Assembly: GCA_019614645.1 (NCBI GenBank)
Contig: JABWDB010000011.1
Coordinates: 4,203,501-4,267,500 of the forward strand
DNA: 64,000 bases
Direction: 5' to 3'
DNA from: Stratiolaelaps scimitus
Lineage: Eukaryota > Arthropoda > Arachnida > Mesostigmata > Laelapidae
How positions within the stretch are numbered: the stretch's first letter is position 1; each line of letters starts with the position of its first letter. Under the pieces are notes generated by a model, which saw nothing but the letters and a program-made list of their open reading frames with translations, searched no databases and was not told the DNA's origin. This document shows, piece by piece, positions 45,386-58,100 of the stretch. The translations under genes were made by a program, and so were the position numbers.

Positions 45386-45969
45386 CACTGATTATCTAGG
45401 ACTCCCCTACAATACTACAATAATTAAGGAGGAGTTGTACCCGGGGGTGCAATGATCCCAAGTGCGACTAGTGAAAGCTGTGCATACTGCAACCACCCCA
45501 GCAAATGGGAGTTTTTTTAATTCTTCGTTTCGTGCTATGTATAGATTTGATTCGATTCAAATTGCCTTTATAAAGAGCGACTACCTTGAAACGAACATGG
45601 TATGAACGACACATGTATGATCGATCAAGTGATCGACTGTGATCATCTATAATCTACTTAAGCTTACGGACGTATCGAGGAGCCAACTTTCTGAAAGGTC
45701 GCTGTACAGTGTTGTTCGTAAGATGCACTGACTTAGCATGCATATCTATTATACTACGACATTGAATACTTAGCGCTCATGTAATAATTACTTGTATGCA
45801 TATGTGTCGTCCATATTGCTCGTCGATAGCTCATGTGCCATCCCATCGAGATGCATTACTATCTACGTATCTCTATCAGTTGCAATAAGCTTGCAAATTT
45901 CAAATTAATTATCCTACTCGATTGGTGACGTTCCGACAGTCCTTGATACCGACTTCACACTTCACGTAC

Positions 45970-46054
45970 CTCATCTGATCTTCCCATCCTCTGACGCTGC
46001 TGAGTGCACGGCGATGTTCAGGTGATGGCCTATGTCCGATCGTTGTTGGTAAAC
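45970..46054 (-). CDS. Possible exon of the 38.9-kb minus-strand gene
   Basis: 85 bases between a (GT)n-flanked TGTCAG acceptor and the strong donor ATGAG|GTACGT. The reading is LPTTIGHRPSPEHRRALSSV then RGWEDQM. It ends in phase 2, exactly what exon 39509-39566 requires. The acceptor has a poor pyrimidine tract. Confidence 0.35.
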
Positions 46055-46995
46055 CTGACACACACACACACACACGCAAGCCTAGAACACCGTTAGACGA
46101 AGTGGTCAAAGCTTGCCACGAATAATCAATTCGCTGTCTTTGCCAAGTCGTCATTTGTTGGCAATCTCATTTCATCGCTGGCTCAACGGTGCGGGCAACA
46201 TATGGTTTGCCGTTGCGGCTGAAAGCAGCAGCCAGCTACCCGTGCATTCATTGGCGACACGCCTAGATCATAAATAATAATAATAATAATACATTGTAGG
46301 TACAGAGAGCTATACGATGAAATGGCTCGTTTTGCTATTTTGCGTATATATATATATATTGTCTATATATATATTTTGTCTATATATCGTGATTCATTCC
46401 CCGTTTGAAATGTAAATATATATATATATATATATTATATCGACTCCACTTAGTGCTAATGGTAGCCGTGTTAATTCGCCTCACTCGCTTACAAGCTTTG
46501 CCAACTCGGTTATCGCTATGCAAATCTCATCATACGAATCATATCAAAAAACCATCTATTATCTTACTCCTTCACACATAGATTACTATGGCGAAGAGAA
46601 CCGCCGAAACTGTAATCACAGCGAGTATTTTGAAGATAGCGCCGCCGCCGACCGACTTCATCAAACGCGATCACAGCATTGAGCGTTCACTCGAATTCCC
46701 AACGGCGTGCAAAATTCTGGATTTTGCCCAAATGGCTCCGAATTTTCCCTGCAGGGAACATGTTGGATTTTTCCAGGCTTCCTCGTTCCTTTTCCCAATA
46801 CGCCTTCGCCCCCCCACACGGTACGGAAGCCTGGACCCATTTCAGCAACGAAAATCATGCGGGACTAAAAGCATAAGTCACAGGCGCAGACGTACACGGG
46901 ACGGTTACTAATGTTTGATGTTGTGCCGTGTTACGGTTACATCTTCGTATTCTACCGTTTTGGACACACACCTATTGTGTGCTTCTCATTAATCG
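46055..46995. other. Probable intron with (TA)n and (AAT)n runs
   Basis: (TA)n segments at 46346-46361 and 46423-46440 and a short ATA run at 46273-46290. No exon supported. Confidence 0.4.
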
Positions 46996-47302
46996 TCAAA
47001 TTCGCTCATTGTCTACGCCTTGCGTTAAGACCATCAGCGCGACGAACGCGGTGCTCTCATCGGCAATTCTCGCCTGTCCAATCGCGTCGTACAGCCGGGG
47101 CGTACGCCGAATCGTACCACTGGGCGCCAGCCACTTTAGCAGGGCTCCGATCCGATCGATCAGTACGCCCCTTTGCCCAGAGTTTTCCCCCGGTTTTTGC
47201 CCGTCATCATCGACACTTGTCGACACCGGAGCACCAGAACATTCCATGAGCGGGCAAAATAGATTCGATACACGCAATGGTCGTTCAGAGAATCGACGGC
47301 TA
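46996..47302 (-). CDS. Possible minus-strand exon
   Basis: An open, globular-looking frame (VLIDRIGALLKWLAPSGTIR, TPRLYDAIGQARIADE, STAFVALMVLTQG) after a TTCCTATAG acceptor. It ends in a TGA at 46996, with a possible earlier donor GGC|GTAGAC. Its phase does not join cleanly to the neighbouring candidates, so it may belong to another gene. Confidence 0.3.
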
Positions 47303-48235
47303 TAGGAATAATAATAATAATAATCATCATAGTAATAAATACCTCAATAATATATTGATAGTATTATTTTTGCCCTGACGTTCATATAACAGATCCCTCA
47401 CTGCGGCTCCACTGGGTCGACTAGCGGTCAGCAGCTGACCGAGGATAAATTAATATATATATCTTGATAATAACAATAAACAGTCCCCTGAGGAGAGATA
47501 GCGAACAGCAATTTCCTAAGAGAGGTGGTGGTCACTCGTCGTCTGCCGTTAACCGATCGTCCTTCCTGACGAAGCAGTGGTCTACCGAAATACCCCGATC
47601 GTCCGAACGCACAAACACACCAATATATATATATATATATATCCGAAGTGCTCCTGGGGTAGAAAATCGTTAACTGCGCGCTCCCTGCCCTCGTCCAGCG
47701 GCCCGCCCGATGTTATTGTATCGATAACTAATCGCTGGTCACATTCCTGTGACTGGACGAAGGGAGTTCTATATTATTCCGTTTATCGTCATTATTACAG
47801 CCAATGTCGTCGTCGTCGTCGACGTCGCTGTCTATCCCACCCCGACCCCGCGACCGCCAAAACGCAAACCCCGAAAAGACTGCCCTCCCCGGCGTCGCTA
47901 TCAAATCTTTTACTGACTGACGAGCTCGCTGACTGACTGACGTTGGCCGGTCATCCAATTCCCCCTTTTGCACCCGTCTGCGCCATTGCCCGCCAGTGGC
48001 CATCATTCAAATGCGGGGTTGTCAAGCCCCCCCCCCGCCTTCCCTTCAAGCTGCTGCCCTACTGGATCGGCCAACCGCCGCTGCCGCAGTAGCCGCAGCG
48101 GCGGCCGCGATCACTGTTCTACCGAATGGGACAGACAAATCTAGCCAGCCAACGGACATACGAACGAGCGATAACCGAACAAGACGAGGCATTAGCCGAG
48201 GATTGCGATGATTTCAGCGGCGCTGCAAAAATTAC
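47303..48235. other. GC-rich, SSR-bearing stretch
   Basis: It contains (AAT)n at 47307-47330, (TA)n at 47624-47642 and (GTC)n at 47810-47830. Frames on both strands are low complexity; none is claimed. Confidence 0.4.
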
Positions 48236-48391
48236 CAACGGAACTGGCCGCCCTCTACGTTTTTTCCACACCGCCCCACGCCCCCCCTTAGCCGCGTAGC
48301 TCGATGCTGACGTGAGCGGCGGAACGGGCGGCGGAAAGCCGTAGAACGGATTCGCCCCCACGGCGACGCGCGCCGGCTCAGTGGACAGCGG
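48236..48391 (-). CDS. Possible minus-strand exon, Pro-rich
   Basis: 156 bases, phase 0 at both ends, from GGCCACCAG to CCGTTG|GTAATT. It reads PLSTEPARVAVGANPFYGFP then PPVPPLTSASSYAAKGG. The phase fits exon 53543-53827 upstream. The plus strand here is also open because of GC content. Confidence 0.35.
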
Positions 48392-48679
48392 CTGGTGGCC
48401 GACGCACCCGTCGCAGCAGCAGCGGCGTCGGACAACGAACGAATTGTGCCAATTTTAAGCGTCCGCGAAGGGAAGCCGTCCAAAGACCAATCGCTTCGTA
48501 GCCAATGGCCTGAAAAAGTGCTCGTTAATATTCGTCGACGGCAAACAAACACCTACCGCGGCGGGACACGGGGGTGGGGGACAGGCAAGTGTGTACGTGC
48601 CTTGCTGAACAATACGTATGTAGTTGGTTGGCGCATGAGTTTTGTTCTGTCTCTCGCTGCCGCTATTTCTGCCTGCTCT

Positions 48680-48782
48680 TGTTACTGTTACCATTGTTGT
48701 TGTTGTTGTTATTATCGTTGTAACTATTGCTATTGTTGTTGCTGTTGTTGTTGCTGCTGCTGCTGCGGCTACTGCTGCGTTG
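48680..48782. repeat. (GTT/GCT)n trinucleotide repeat
   Basis: About 100 bases of imperfect GTTGTT and GCTGCT units. Frames through it are low-complexity artefacts. Confidence 0.9.
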
Positions 48783-48799
48783 TTGCTGTCGGCGTCAGA

Positions 48800-49544
48800 G
48801 AGTAGTTCCATTTTTCAATGCTTTCAATTGGTCCGAAGATTTGCACTAAATGTCTGCGCGTGTGTTGTCGTACGGGACCGTATCTCTATAATCGCTGTCT
48901 TCACTGAGTCGTTCATTGCTAGCTATCAACAGATGAAAGCAAGTTGATTCTGGGCTAAGGTCCAATAAGAAATAAATACAAATAAACACACACACACAAT
49001 ATGATTGTCCAGAGGCGATCCTCTCTCAGTGGCATCTGTTACAGGGTGTCTTTAAAGTGGGGCACGAAGAAGCGGGTTGGGTGTCGATCGAATCGCAGGG
49101 GAAGGGAATCATCTCATTGTATCGTGAGGAGGGCTAAATTGCAGACAATTAAGTAAGGACAAAGTCTGCTGAGATATCATACACAACCTTCGATCAATAG
49201 GATCTAGTTTCGTGTTGGCGGCAGCTTGTCCGTTGGCCAGTTTTTCTTTATCACAAGCAGAGGTCTAGTCGACGTCCCTAGTTCTGTCGACGCTAACTGT
49301 TGGCTGGCTAAGACTCAGCCCGGAAGACTTACTCGAGTTAGATGCGCTGATTAACGAATGGCATGAATCTGGCTGACGCTCTCAAATCTGTCTTGCCACA
49401 AGCGAGATTCACTTTGATGACAAATGAATAACATGACAATTATTCAATTTGGCTTCACGACCGCTTCGCGAAGGGTTGAAGCCTCGGACTGAGGCATCGA
49501 CCTCAGTCCGAGGGACTCCCACGCGATGCTAGTACTTTTTTTAC

Positions 49545-49545
<1 letters not shown>
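48800..49545. other. Intergenic or intronic DNA with a SINE-body-like piece
   Basis: 49310-49400 (CAGCCCGGAAGACTTACTC) resembles 57487-57580 (TAGCCCGGAAGATTTACTT), so both belong to one short dispersed repeat. Nothing else is seen. Confidence 0.4.

Positions 49546-49582
<37 letters not shown>
49546..49582. repeat. (TA)n microsatellite
   Basis: About 18 TA units adjoining the SINE-like piece at 49600. Confidence 0.97.
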
Positions 49583-49585
<3 letters not shown>

Positions 49586-49599
49586 TTTTCGGACCCTGA

Positions 49600-49745
49600 A
49601 GGTGTTGTAACCTTTTCCGTGGTTCCGAACGACTTTTGTGAGAATTCTCCAACGCATACGTGTCCTGCGGGATCGGAACCCTATCCCCCAAGGGTTCCAC
49701 GTCCTCGGCGCCACCCTCACGCCATCCCGCTTGGCATACATATAC
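49600..49745 (-). repeat. tRNA-derived SINE-like repeat (family 2)
   Basis: On the minus strand, GGGATGGCGTGAGGGTGG is followed by a B box with one extra base (GGGTTCCGATCCCGC), then GCGTTGGAGAATTCTC. The last part corresponds to GCTTTGGAGAATTATT in the repeat at 5160-5445. Confidence 0.5.
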
Positions 49746-49965
49746 ATTATCATATGTAGTGGCCTGTTGTCCAATCGAACGATTTCCATCGTCAATCAAG
49801 CGCGGCTCATTCGTTTGCTGCTGTGCCGACGTCACAATAATTCACCCGTCATCACTAGCGGAGGCCTAGCCACTGCGGCTGTAGCAACCGGCCAAACTAA
49901 TCACACAAGATCACACCAGATATATATCGCCGCAGAATAGCGACAGCGTAATACTAAAGAGCGTA

Positions 49966-50040
49966 TCATAATAATAATAATAATAATAACAAAAATAATA
50001 ATAATAACAAAAATAATAATAATAATCATAATAACAAATA
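49966..50040. repeat. (AAT)n repeat
   Basis: Imperfect AATAATAAC units. A related GTT/ATT run lies at 50236-50300. Confidence 0.9.
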
Positions 50041-50309
50041 AAAACTACAAGCGAGAGATAGCAAAGACAAAAACGCAAATAAACAAATATGAAAAAAGAC
50101 GGCTGCGTCCGCCCGGTCAGCTTTACGCAGCGGCGACCTATGCGGCTTACGAAACAAACAGTGATTTCATTTTGTTGTGTGTGTGTGAGAGATAAAAACA
50201 CACACGTAATATATGGCCAGTGTTGAAACTGTCATCTTGTTGTTGTTGTTGCTGTTGATGTTGTTGTTAATTATTATTATTATTGTTATTATTGTAATTA
50301 ATCGCCCGC

Positions 50310-53160
50310 GACCGCGACTGTGGGAAATCACAAATCGGCGAACAACGTTAACTGGCCGACGATGCAATCGCAGTGATCGGCGATTGGCGTTGCTAGCTGT
50401 ACACCGTATGTCAACAGCGGTCACCGCGCCCTTTAGGGGGAGCCGGCCGCCGCTTGACTTCACCCGAGCTGAACCGATTATGAGGCGGTCGTTGCTGGCG
50501 ATTGATAACCCGGCTGTATCTCGATACATATGTGATAACAACGAACGAACGAAAAAGGCGAGAGAGAGAGAGCTTATATAATTTGTGAATTATACCGTAT
50601 TCTGTGCGACAGCTAGCCAGGGGCATTTTGTGTGAAGTTTTTTTGCTATGTGTGAAGCGGCGCCAGGGAATTGCATTGCTGCCGCTGCAGCTCGGTAGTG
50701 GCGGTCTGGATCTCTTATGGGGGGGGAGGCGGGCATATAGAGGTAGTACGCTCACTGTGAATAACGGGAAAAGCGCTCCTTTCAATGAGATGCACTGTGG
50801 CCGTGATTTCAGTTTGTTGTAGACTTGAAGGTATGATGTTCAAGATGTGCTTTGGTGTCTTCTTGATTCATCGAATAGATGGTCTTGTCTATCTCGAGGT
50901 GAATGAGTGAGTGAGCGTTTTGGATTGCTGGACAGGAGTAAGGGACATAATGTTTGGGATGAAATCCTTCTGGGAGACACTTCGAAGTATCTTTGGAGTT
51001 CGGTATCATCATCATTCTTTGCCGTCTATGGATTGTTGCCAGATACGACAAGGTTGGAACATGAACAAAAGTGGCCCTGACCTGTCCTTATATAAATACA
51101 TAGATGATTGGTTATAGTTTCGACTTGTATGTGCCCAATGGACATATACATACATAAAGGTTAGGTTTGCGAGGTTTATCCAATTGGAGTCGCGCCCCAC
51201 GGGAGAAGCCTTGCATGTGTTTTGGAATGAACATGCGTGGCGTGCTACATATACGTGTAATGCATTACACATATATGGTACTCTGGTAGGCATGATCGCG
51301 CCACATGCATTATATGTAAGGAAAAAGGTAGAGCACGCAAATGCCTGGATCGATTAGGCTGGTGTGCAGGTTCGAGGTTTAACAACACTTATGTGTTTGG
51401 TTCGTGACGACGAAATCGAATTACTTGAGCCCCGATGGCCCGGCCCAGTTCGGCGCAACAGACATTGTAAACTTACTAACAAGAATTTTCGTGGTCAACT
51501 CAAACATGTCGATTAAACGACCGAGTGTTCGACCTTGTTCTACAATGGTCCAATCGATCGGCAGACACCCAATTCAGTTCGACCTCGTAGGTCATTAGAT
51601 CAATGCGCACCCCAGCAAACTTCAACGAGGCACAGACTAAATCCACGGTGACCTGCTCCTGAACCCCGGCGTCTACTCGTTCATAGGAAAAAAAAATCCA
51701 CATCTCTCATATATATTATTATTATTATATATTGTGTATTGTAGATGGGCAATATATCCGATAAGTTTTTCAACAGCAACCAACTTCCCAGCAGGCAGGA
51801 ACGCAAGACATATTGTTTCCAGTTCAACACATTTGCTCCGGTAGTACAATCGATTGTAGAACTCGACCGCACAGTGGTGGCACAAAGCATTTCTTTATCG
51901 CAGCCGAACGTTAATAATATCGACCGGTTGTTTTTGTGTATATGTGTGTGCGTGTGTCTGTGTGTGTCTATGAAAGTGTCAACGTGTCCAGGGTTGCCGG
52001 TGGTTTCGGCTGCATGCGCGACGTTAAGCCACGCGTGAAGGCAATGGACCACAGTTCTTCCAAAGCGACTGAAGCTGATTGAAAGGGACGCCGCAAAAAT
52101 GAAAGCTGCCGCTTTCTCCTGGCGACCGCCGGCGCCAGAACTGAACTATGTGTGCTACAATGCAACGCCGGTGAACTTGGCGAACTTCGGTGGGAGGCGG
52201 GCGACAAATGCGCGCGTTGTATTACAATTAGGCATCCAATTCATTTTGGCTCCCGAACGAAACCCTAAATATGACCGATGACTTCGAAGAGCTTCTTCGA
52301 GAGGAGAACCCCCCCCCGCGCCTCCCCTTCAACCCGCAGCTGTGATAGCGTGGCAGAACGCATAAGTCAAATGATTGAAGTCGCCAAGGTCGACTGGGGA
52401 TATTGCTGGAAATTTCAATTAGCCGATCACATACACACATGTTACACACAGACACATGTGTTGCCCAGCTGTCTCTCTCTCTCTCTTTCTGCCTAGCTAT
52501 CAGTCGGCGTTCGTCTAATGACGAAGTGTGGTAATGATCACAAAGCTAGCGTAAGGGATAGTTGTTCCCGTAATAGTTCGTCTCTAGAATGGCGTACTTT
52601 GACGAACATTCACTGCGTCATTATGAATACACATGAGTCCCACCACAGGGAAACGGCTAGGGCCCGTCCTCACCCTGACGGTGTGGTCTGCTCCGAAATT
52701 TCGGCCTCTTAAACGAGTCGGCCGTTCGCACGGCTGTGTCACGATGCAGAAGTGAGAATAGTCGTTTATCTATATGAGGGAACCTAAATGAACACCGGGA
52801 ACAAAGTGGCAAACATGTCTGGCGACTTCTCGACGCTTGACGCGCTGAAATCGCTTCGATGTTATCACGTCCACCTCTAGCTCGGCTAGACAGCATCCAT
52901 AAATTTCACGATGTCTATAGTCCATAGACATATATTCCGTATATTGTCCAAATGCAAATAGGCTGTCACGCCGTTTGCAATATCTCAACGGCCATCGAGA
53001 CGAGGCCAAAATTGCCTCCGGTGCGGCCGTGCAAGCGCGGCATCCATCGCGATCCTGGAGGTATCATCAGACGAATCTTACGATTCAAGGTCGAGCTGAC
53101 TGGTTTCGGCCTGCCTAGAAGAGAGGGTCTGGCTGACGAGCAATAGGGATCGAATGGTTT
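50310..53160. other. Stretch without a supported gene
   Basis: Short frames only. Small features: (TTA)n at 51714-51730, (GT)n at 51937-51968, (CT)n at 52472-52491. No repeat family member recognised. Confidence 0.4.
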
Positions 53161-53542
53161 CGAACTCTTTTGAGTGGATGTGGGTGTGTGTGTGTGTATA
53201 TTTGTGTCCGTTTGTTTATGCTCTCCTCGCCGATTGTAATGGGTGTGCGCCTGTGTTGTATTTGCAGTGGCCGGTCCACTCTGGTCGGAATTATGATTAT
53301 TAATATTGTTATTGTAATTATCATTCTATTATTGTTGTTGTCGGACACCGGGAGCACTCCTTCCGCTGGCCGGCAAATCACACCATGCATTCGATGAGCC
53401 ACCGAATATCCGTCAAGCCCGTCAGACATACAGTCACGCGCACAGCTACGATAGGACACAATGGACACATGGCAAGGGGGTGTTTAGCATGGACGCAGCA
53501 CCACTGTCCGATCAATCAGGCCACCGCCGGTACCGCCGTCAC

Positions 53543-53827
53543 CTCGCGAGACACGATCGCGCCTTTCATCGTCGACGACAGATTCAATACAGATGGCGGC
53601 CCGGTGAATGGAATCGTCCGCAATGGCCGACTCAATGAAGTCGCGCGTAGGACGCGTTCTTCGCTCTGGGATTCTGCCAAGGCGTCTTCAATTGGGCCGA
53701 GACGCTGGCTCCTCTCGTTGCCTCTGCTGCTGGCACTTCGGCTGCCGTCGCTGACACTCTCCCGCAATTGTCTTGGTCTGCCTTCGCGTATGCTAACCGG
53801 CGACCGTTCGCCCGGCCGGCGGTGCGG
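53543..53827 (-). CDS. Possible minus-strand exon, Ser/Arg-rich
   Basis: 285 bases, phase 0 at both ends, between GTTGATAG and CGCGAG|GTGACG. It reads RPGERSPVSIREGRPRQLRE, then ERSQRLGPIEDALAESQSEE, then GPPSVLNLSS. The composition is that of a disordered protein segment. The plus strand is open for 193 codons but reads as Arg/Leu-rich nonsense. It could join 48236-48391 and the 38.9-kb gene, all on the minus strand with compatible phase. Confidence 0.4.
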
Positions 53828-54299
53828 CTATCAACGTAACAATCGCCGTTATTTCTGCTGTCTGTCGAACAATCGAAGCCCGCCTCTGCTGGTCTCGCTA
53901 CCGTTTGTCCGATGTTTGTTGTTCGTCCGCCCGACGATGTGCGAGGATTTACATAGAATCATGTGAATTTCCATTTTATGTCCTCTTTCGCGCCGTGTCG
54001 ATGGCCAATAGCCAATGACGGATTATTGTTTTGTTGCAACATCTGACAGGGCGGTGGAGCAACGCTGGCTGTTCGGGATTACGATCAAGCGATGAAGGCA
54101 TTCTCTGTACGCGACATTGAAAGCACACAAAGGCGATACACAATAATGTAGCACATAGCCAACGTATGACAAACACACACACACACATACACACATTTTC
54201 TGAAAACGGATGAAAACCTGAGCGCCGCTCACGAATCGTCATGGTCAGCAGTTCTATATTCATATACCATTAATGTATTATTAATACATTACATTACTA

Positions 54300-54425
54300 G
54301 TGTCAAAAGGCCGGAGGGTGAAAGTTCGGGTTGTGCCTCGAACAACTGGGTGACAGAGCCCAAGGGAATAATCTCTTAAGCAAAAAGCTTGTAAAAATTA
54401 CAGTCTCCTCCATAAACCTTTCAGC
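54300..54425 (+). repeat. Diverged SINE tail
   Basis: AATCTCTTAAGCAAAAAGCT to CCTCCATAAACCTTTCAGC parallels the family 1 tail. A possible diverged head with AAAGTTCGGGTTG precedes it. Confidence 0.4.
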
Positions 54426-54500
54426 AATCCTTTGTCGTCATTAGAAATACGCCTCCTGTTCAAACGAATATGTCGGTTAATTGACCGAGAATCGTAAACA

Positions 54501-54881
54501 ATGTCGGCAGGCGAAAGCGATATTGTGCTTGTGCTCAAAATATTGAGGTCTTTCAAACACACATGCATTCGCCGGAACGAGATTGTCGGGAAAGTCCCTA
54601 GGGATCAAGTATTCGTGTCCCGGTCTGGGCCGCGATATCAAGTGCCACTAGAGAAGTCCCTATTGGGAGGACTGCGGTGTCGTGTGGTTGTGCAGCACGA
54701 TCACTTCTGTCAGATGGGGCGCATCTGTTTACATAGGAACAATACAAAACTGGAGATTGTTGTTGACGGGACTGCAGTTACGATGGCGATGAAGTTCCAC
54801 GTAAAAGTTGAGTTCCACGTAAACGGAGTGTCTCATAATGGCACGAAGCACTCAACGTCGCATGATGATAGTATTATTTAG
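54501..54881 (+). other. 126-codon ORF of unknown status
   Basis: It starts at ATG (MSAGESDIVLVLKILRSF) just after a SINE tail and ends at TAG. It reads moderately protein-like (KFHVKVEFHVNGVSHNGT), but no domain, splice site or second copy supports it. It may be a transposon remnant. Confidence 0.2.
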
Positions 54882-54899
54882 ATATGATTGTACGTCGGC

Positions 54900-56214
54900 A
54901 TATTCCATATTAGCTCTTTGCTAACATGGATCTCTGCCTCCTGGACAAAATGTCTCATTAAGATGAGTGATCGATTTCGACGAGGAAGGGAAATAAAAAA
55001 AAGTCGATTTCGCCGAGCCCAACACCTCCCCATATCTACGAAGCGTACCATAACACTGGATGAAACAGTGCAGCTCTGGACCTCTCTCACTCTCTCTGCG
55101 ACAAATTTCTCCAACGGAGTTCCACAATTTAGTTGGATCACTCTGTTGCAATGGTAATCTACGACTATACAACGTGCTTCTGGACAGTAAAGTACATGTC
55201 TGTACATTCCCGGGGGGTAGTGTAATCAATGAGCTGTTTTATATCGTTGGGATCTCGCCTGTTGTCTTATTTTGCACAGTTTATTAATGCTGCGCCTGAG
55301 ACGTCGAAGATCATACGAGAATTCGAACTTGTTTGAACGACCACCTCGCCCTTCAACGATAGCAAAGTATTTATCGTATCAAACGCACGGCTGGTTAGAG
55401 AGAATGCAGAGTCAAGTGAGCGCTTTCTGTCCGACATTGTACATTATATAATTGCTGGAAGTTGCTGAGAGAAAGTAATATATTACAAATTGCTTCAAAT
55501 ATTGGCGCCAACCACAACGGAGCAGGACAGTCTTCAGAAAATAGATACATATTGTACTACCATCAATCTGCATGTCTTGATCGACTCGGCCATGTGTGTA
55601 CAGCTATCCAATGTAATTACAGCGTCATCAAGGTCCACCTACCAACTGAAACCCGTGCACACGCTTACCGTTAGTGCACCTATACAAGTTAGACGACAAA
55701 CGGTGTCATTCTACTAATAGTAATCGCCGTCATAATCAAACACGTTAACATCTAATTCGCCCTTCTGCAATATCAGTGTACGTCCACCACGCTAACGCCG
55801 ACGACGCCACGCTATACACGCGCGCACGCAAATCTCGCTTGGGCAGGACCGACGTTATCTTCTGAAATACGTAGTTATCTCCTTTGCTGAGAGAAACTAC
55901 TCAGCTCGGTCAGTACAACGCGGTCAGCTGACGTCCGTCGGCGTTCCGTCTCGTGGCTGCCGCGCCGATAATCGAATTCTTGTTGTATATTTCCTACGAA
56001 CATGACAGGCAATATAAATTGAGGTAAATTGCATTCATGTTATTGCAGTTGTGCGTGGTAAACCATCGAAGTATTCTGCTATGCCTAGTGTGGCTGAGAG
56101 ATGCTTCGAGCCATTTACTGTACAATACAGGCATTTTCTGGTTCTGTTCAGCACGCTCGGACTAGCTCTGCCGGCCTGGGTCTGTGGTTAATCAACAGAC
56201 GTCGAAGGGAACAG

Positions 56215-56256
<42 letters not shown>

Positions 56257-56630
56257 TTGCCGTGTGCGACGTATCGAGCGCGAAGTCGGCGCGTCGACGT
56301 TTTCAAATGTGAAAAAACGTATACTACTATCGCACTGCTATCAGCACGTTCAGCGCGTAACTATTTCGACAGCAGTTGAACTGGACATCTATTTCGACCG
56401 CTCACTAATGGAGATGGTTTTGTATCCAGTGAGTTCAGTTCAGCCAATCAGGCGAGTTGTTTAGTTCTATGCGGTTTATATATTAGTATATAGTAAATAT
56501 ACGAAACCCGTTGAGCGTTGCTATGGTACTCTTATTTGTGAGCTTATCCGCGTGCTGGCCGGCTGATCGCTCGATCGGTCTATATTCGTACACGACATCA
56601 CGACACGTTGCGCAATGCGCAAATATCTAT

Positions 56631-56668
<38 letters not shown>

Positions 56669-58100
56669 CGGGGTTTTCTTGCAAAGTTTGCCAGAAGTTG
56701 ACTTGCTTGACAGCAGCAGAGCACGAGATAGAGACGCGCAAGCCAAAACGTGAGGTGGATTGTGGTACAGGACCCGAAGCAACGAAGACGACCGGCCGCC
56801 GCCTCTCGATGGAGGACACCGGCGTCGCCGCCGCCGCTGTCACACACCGAAGTCATGAAGCGACCCACCTCCAACACGGATATATTGCCGAATAGTCGCT
56901 CACCTTTCCCATATTGTATCCACGTAGGGTCCGTTATCGGTGTATGCGTTTCGTCCAGCGGTAATGAAGTGATCCTTATTCGTATTCGTGCCGTCTATGT
57001 ATAGTGGTGTGCGCTATATGCACTATACAATGCATGTGGATGCTGCCAAATCAAAAATACTACTCGGCTGCTGCTTGGGCAAAACTTCCTATTGCTAAAT
57101 GTGACATTGTCCCGAATGGATTTTTTTGCCAGCCGAAGCGATAAGCCTGCCACGGGAGCGGGATGAATTGGAAATTGTGGCCGATCCATGCGGTGGTGGA
57201 AACGGAGAGATCGATCGTGATTTTTTCAACGAGAATCGGATGGGATGGTTCTGCTGCTGACAAACGGACGGCAAATATTAATCACTAATAATAATCATAA
57301 TTATAATATTTAGGATCATAATAAGAATAATAATCATGCTCATCGTGCAATTGGACGAGACACGCAGGTGCACGCGGGGGCTCGTTCCCCACCGTTGTAC
57401 ATTTGTATTTGAAGGGGATTGTCCGTCGTATCAATCAGTCCAATGCCGACACTCGTACCGTGGACATTGTTAAATGTTGTTGCGGGCTGAAAGTTAGCCC
57501 GGAAGATTTACTTTAAGTTATATTAACTAGAAGCGCACTCACTGGGCTGAGCTGTGTCGACAGTCTGTAATAAGCTTTACTTTCTCTTCACTTCATCTGC
57601 AGCTGCAACATCACACAATGATATCACTTGTAGGCTAACAAATCGGGTTCCAATTTTCGGTGGGTCTGTCGATTTTTCGGCGTCAGACACTGAGACTGAG
57701 CGGTGTACAGGCGAATTTTGACGTCGTCACGTCAAGTCATCGCGAATGTACGCTTTATTACTAAAAACGTGAGCTGCTCACGACGCCAGTCTGTCAATGG
57801 GTCCTGGGGTTCAGTGATTGTTTTGCCGTCGCGGCGACGTTCGCCCGGAGCTATGTTCATTCGAAGGTCACGCTACACGTAGAGGACAATTCTGCATCAT
57901 TGAGGGTCCATTGGATACTCGAGGTACATTGGGCCGTCCGTGATGAAAAGCTGAACCTCGAGACAGCTAGTTCGGGTGTCTGCCCTTGAGCGTCTTCAAT
58001 AGCCGATTTCGTATATCAGACTCGAAATATCAGAGGTAAACGATCCACTATGTTACCACAATCGAGAAGGATCCATGGGCGAAAAATCTACCCACGATAT
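54900..58100. other. Stretch without a supported gene
   Basis: It contains (TA)n/(GA)n at 56216-56256, (TA)n at 56637-56665, ATA-type runs near 57283-57335, and a short dispersed repeat at 57487-57600 shared with 49310. No exon is supported. Confidence 0.4.

Noticed and set aside
48395..48805. 136-codon plus-strand frame ending in poly-Cys
   Set aside because: It begins at GTG rather than ATG and ends in the translated (GTT/GCT)n repeat.
53385..53966. 193-codon plus-strand frame
   Set aside because: Arg/Leu-rich reading without domains; the minus strand of the same DNA has a splice-bounded, more protein-like exon.
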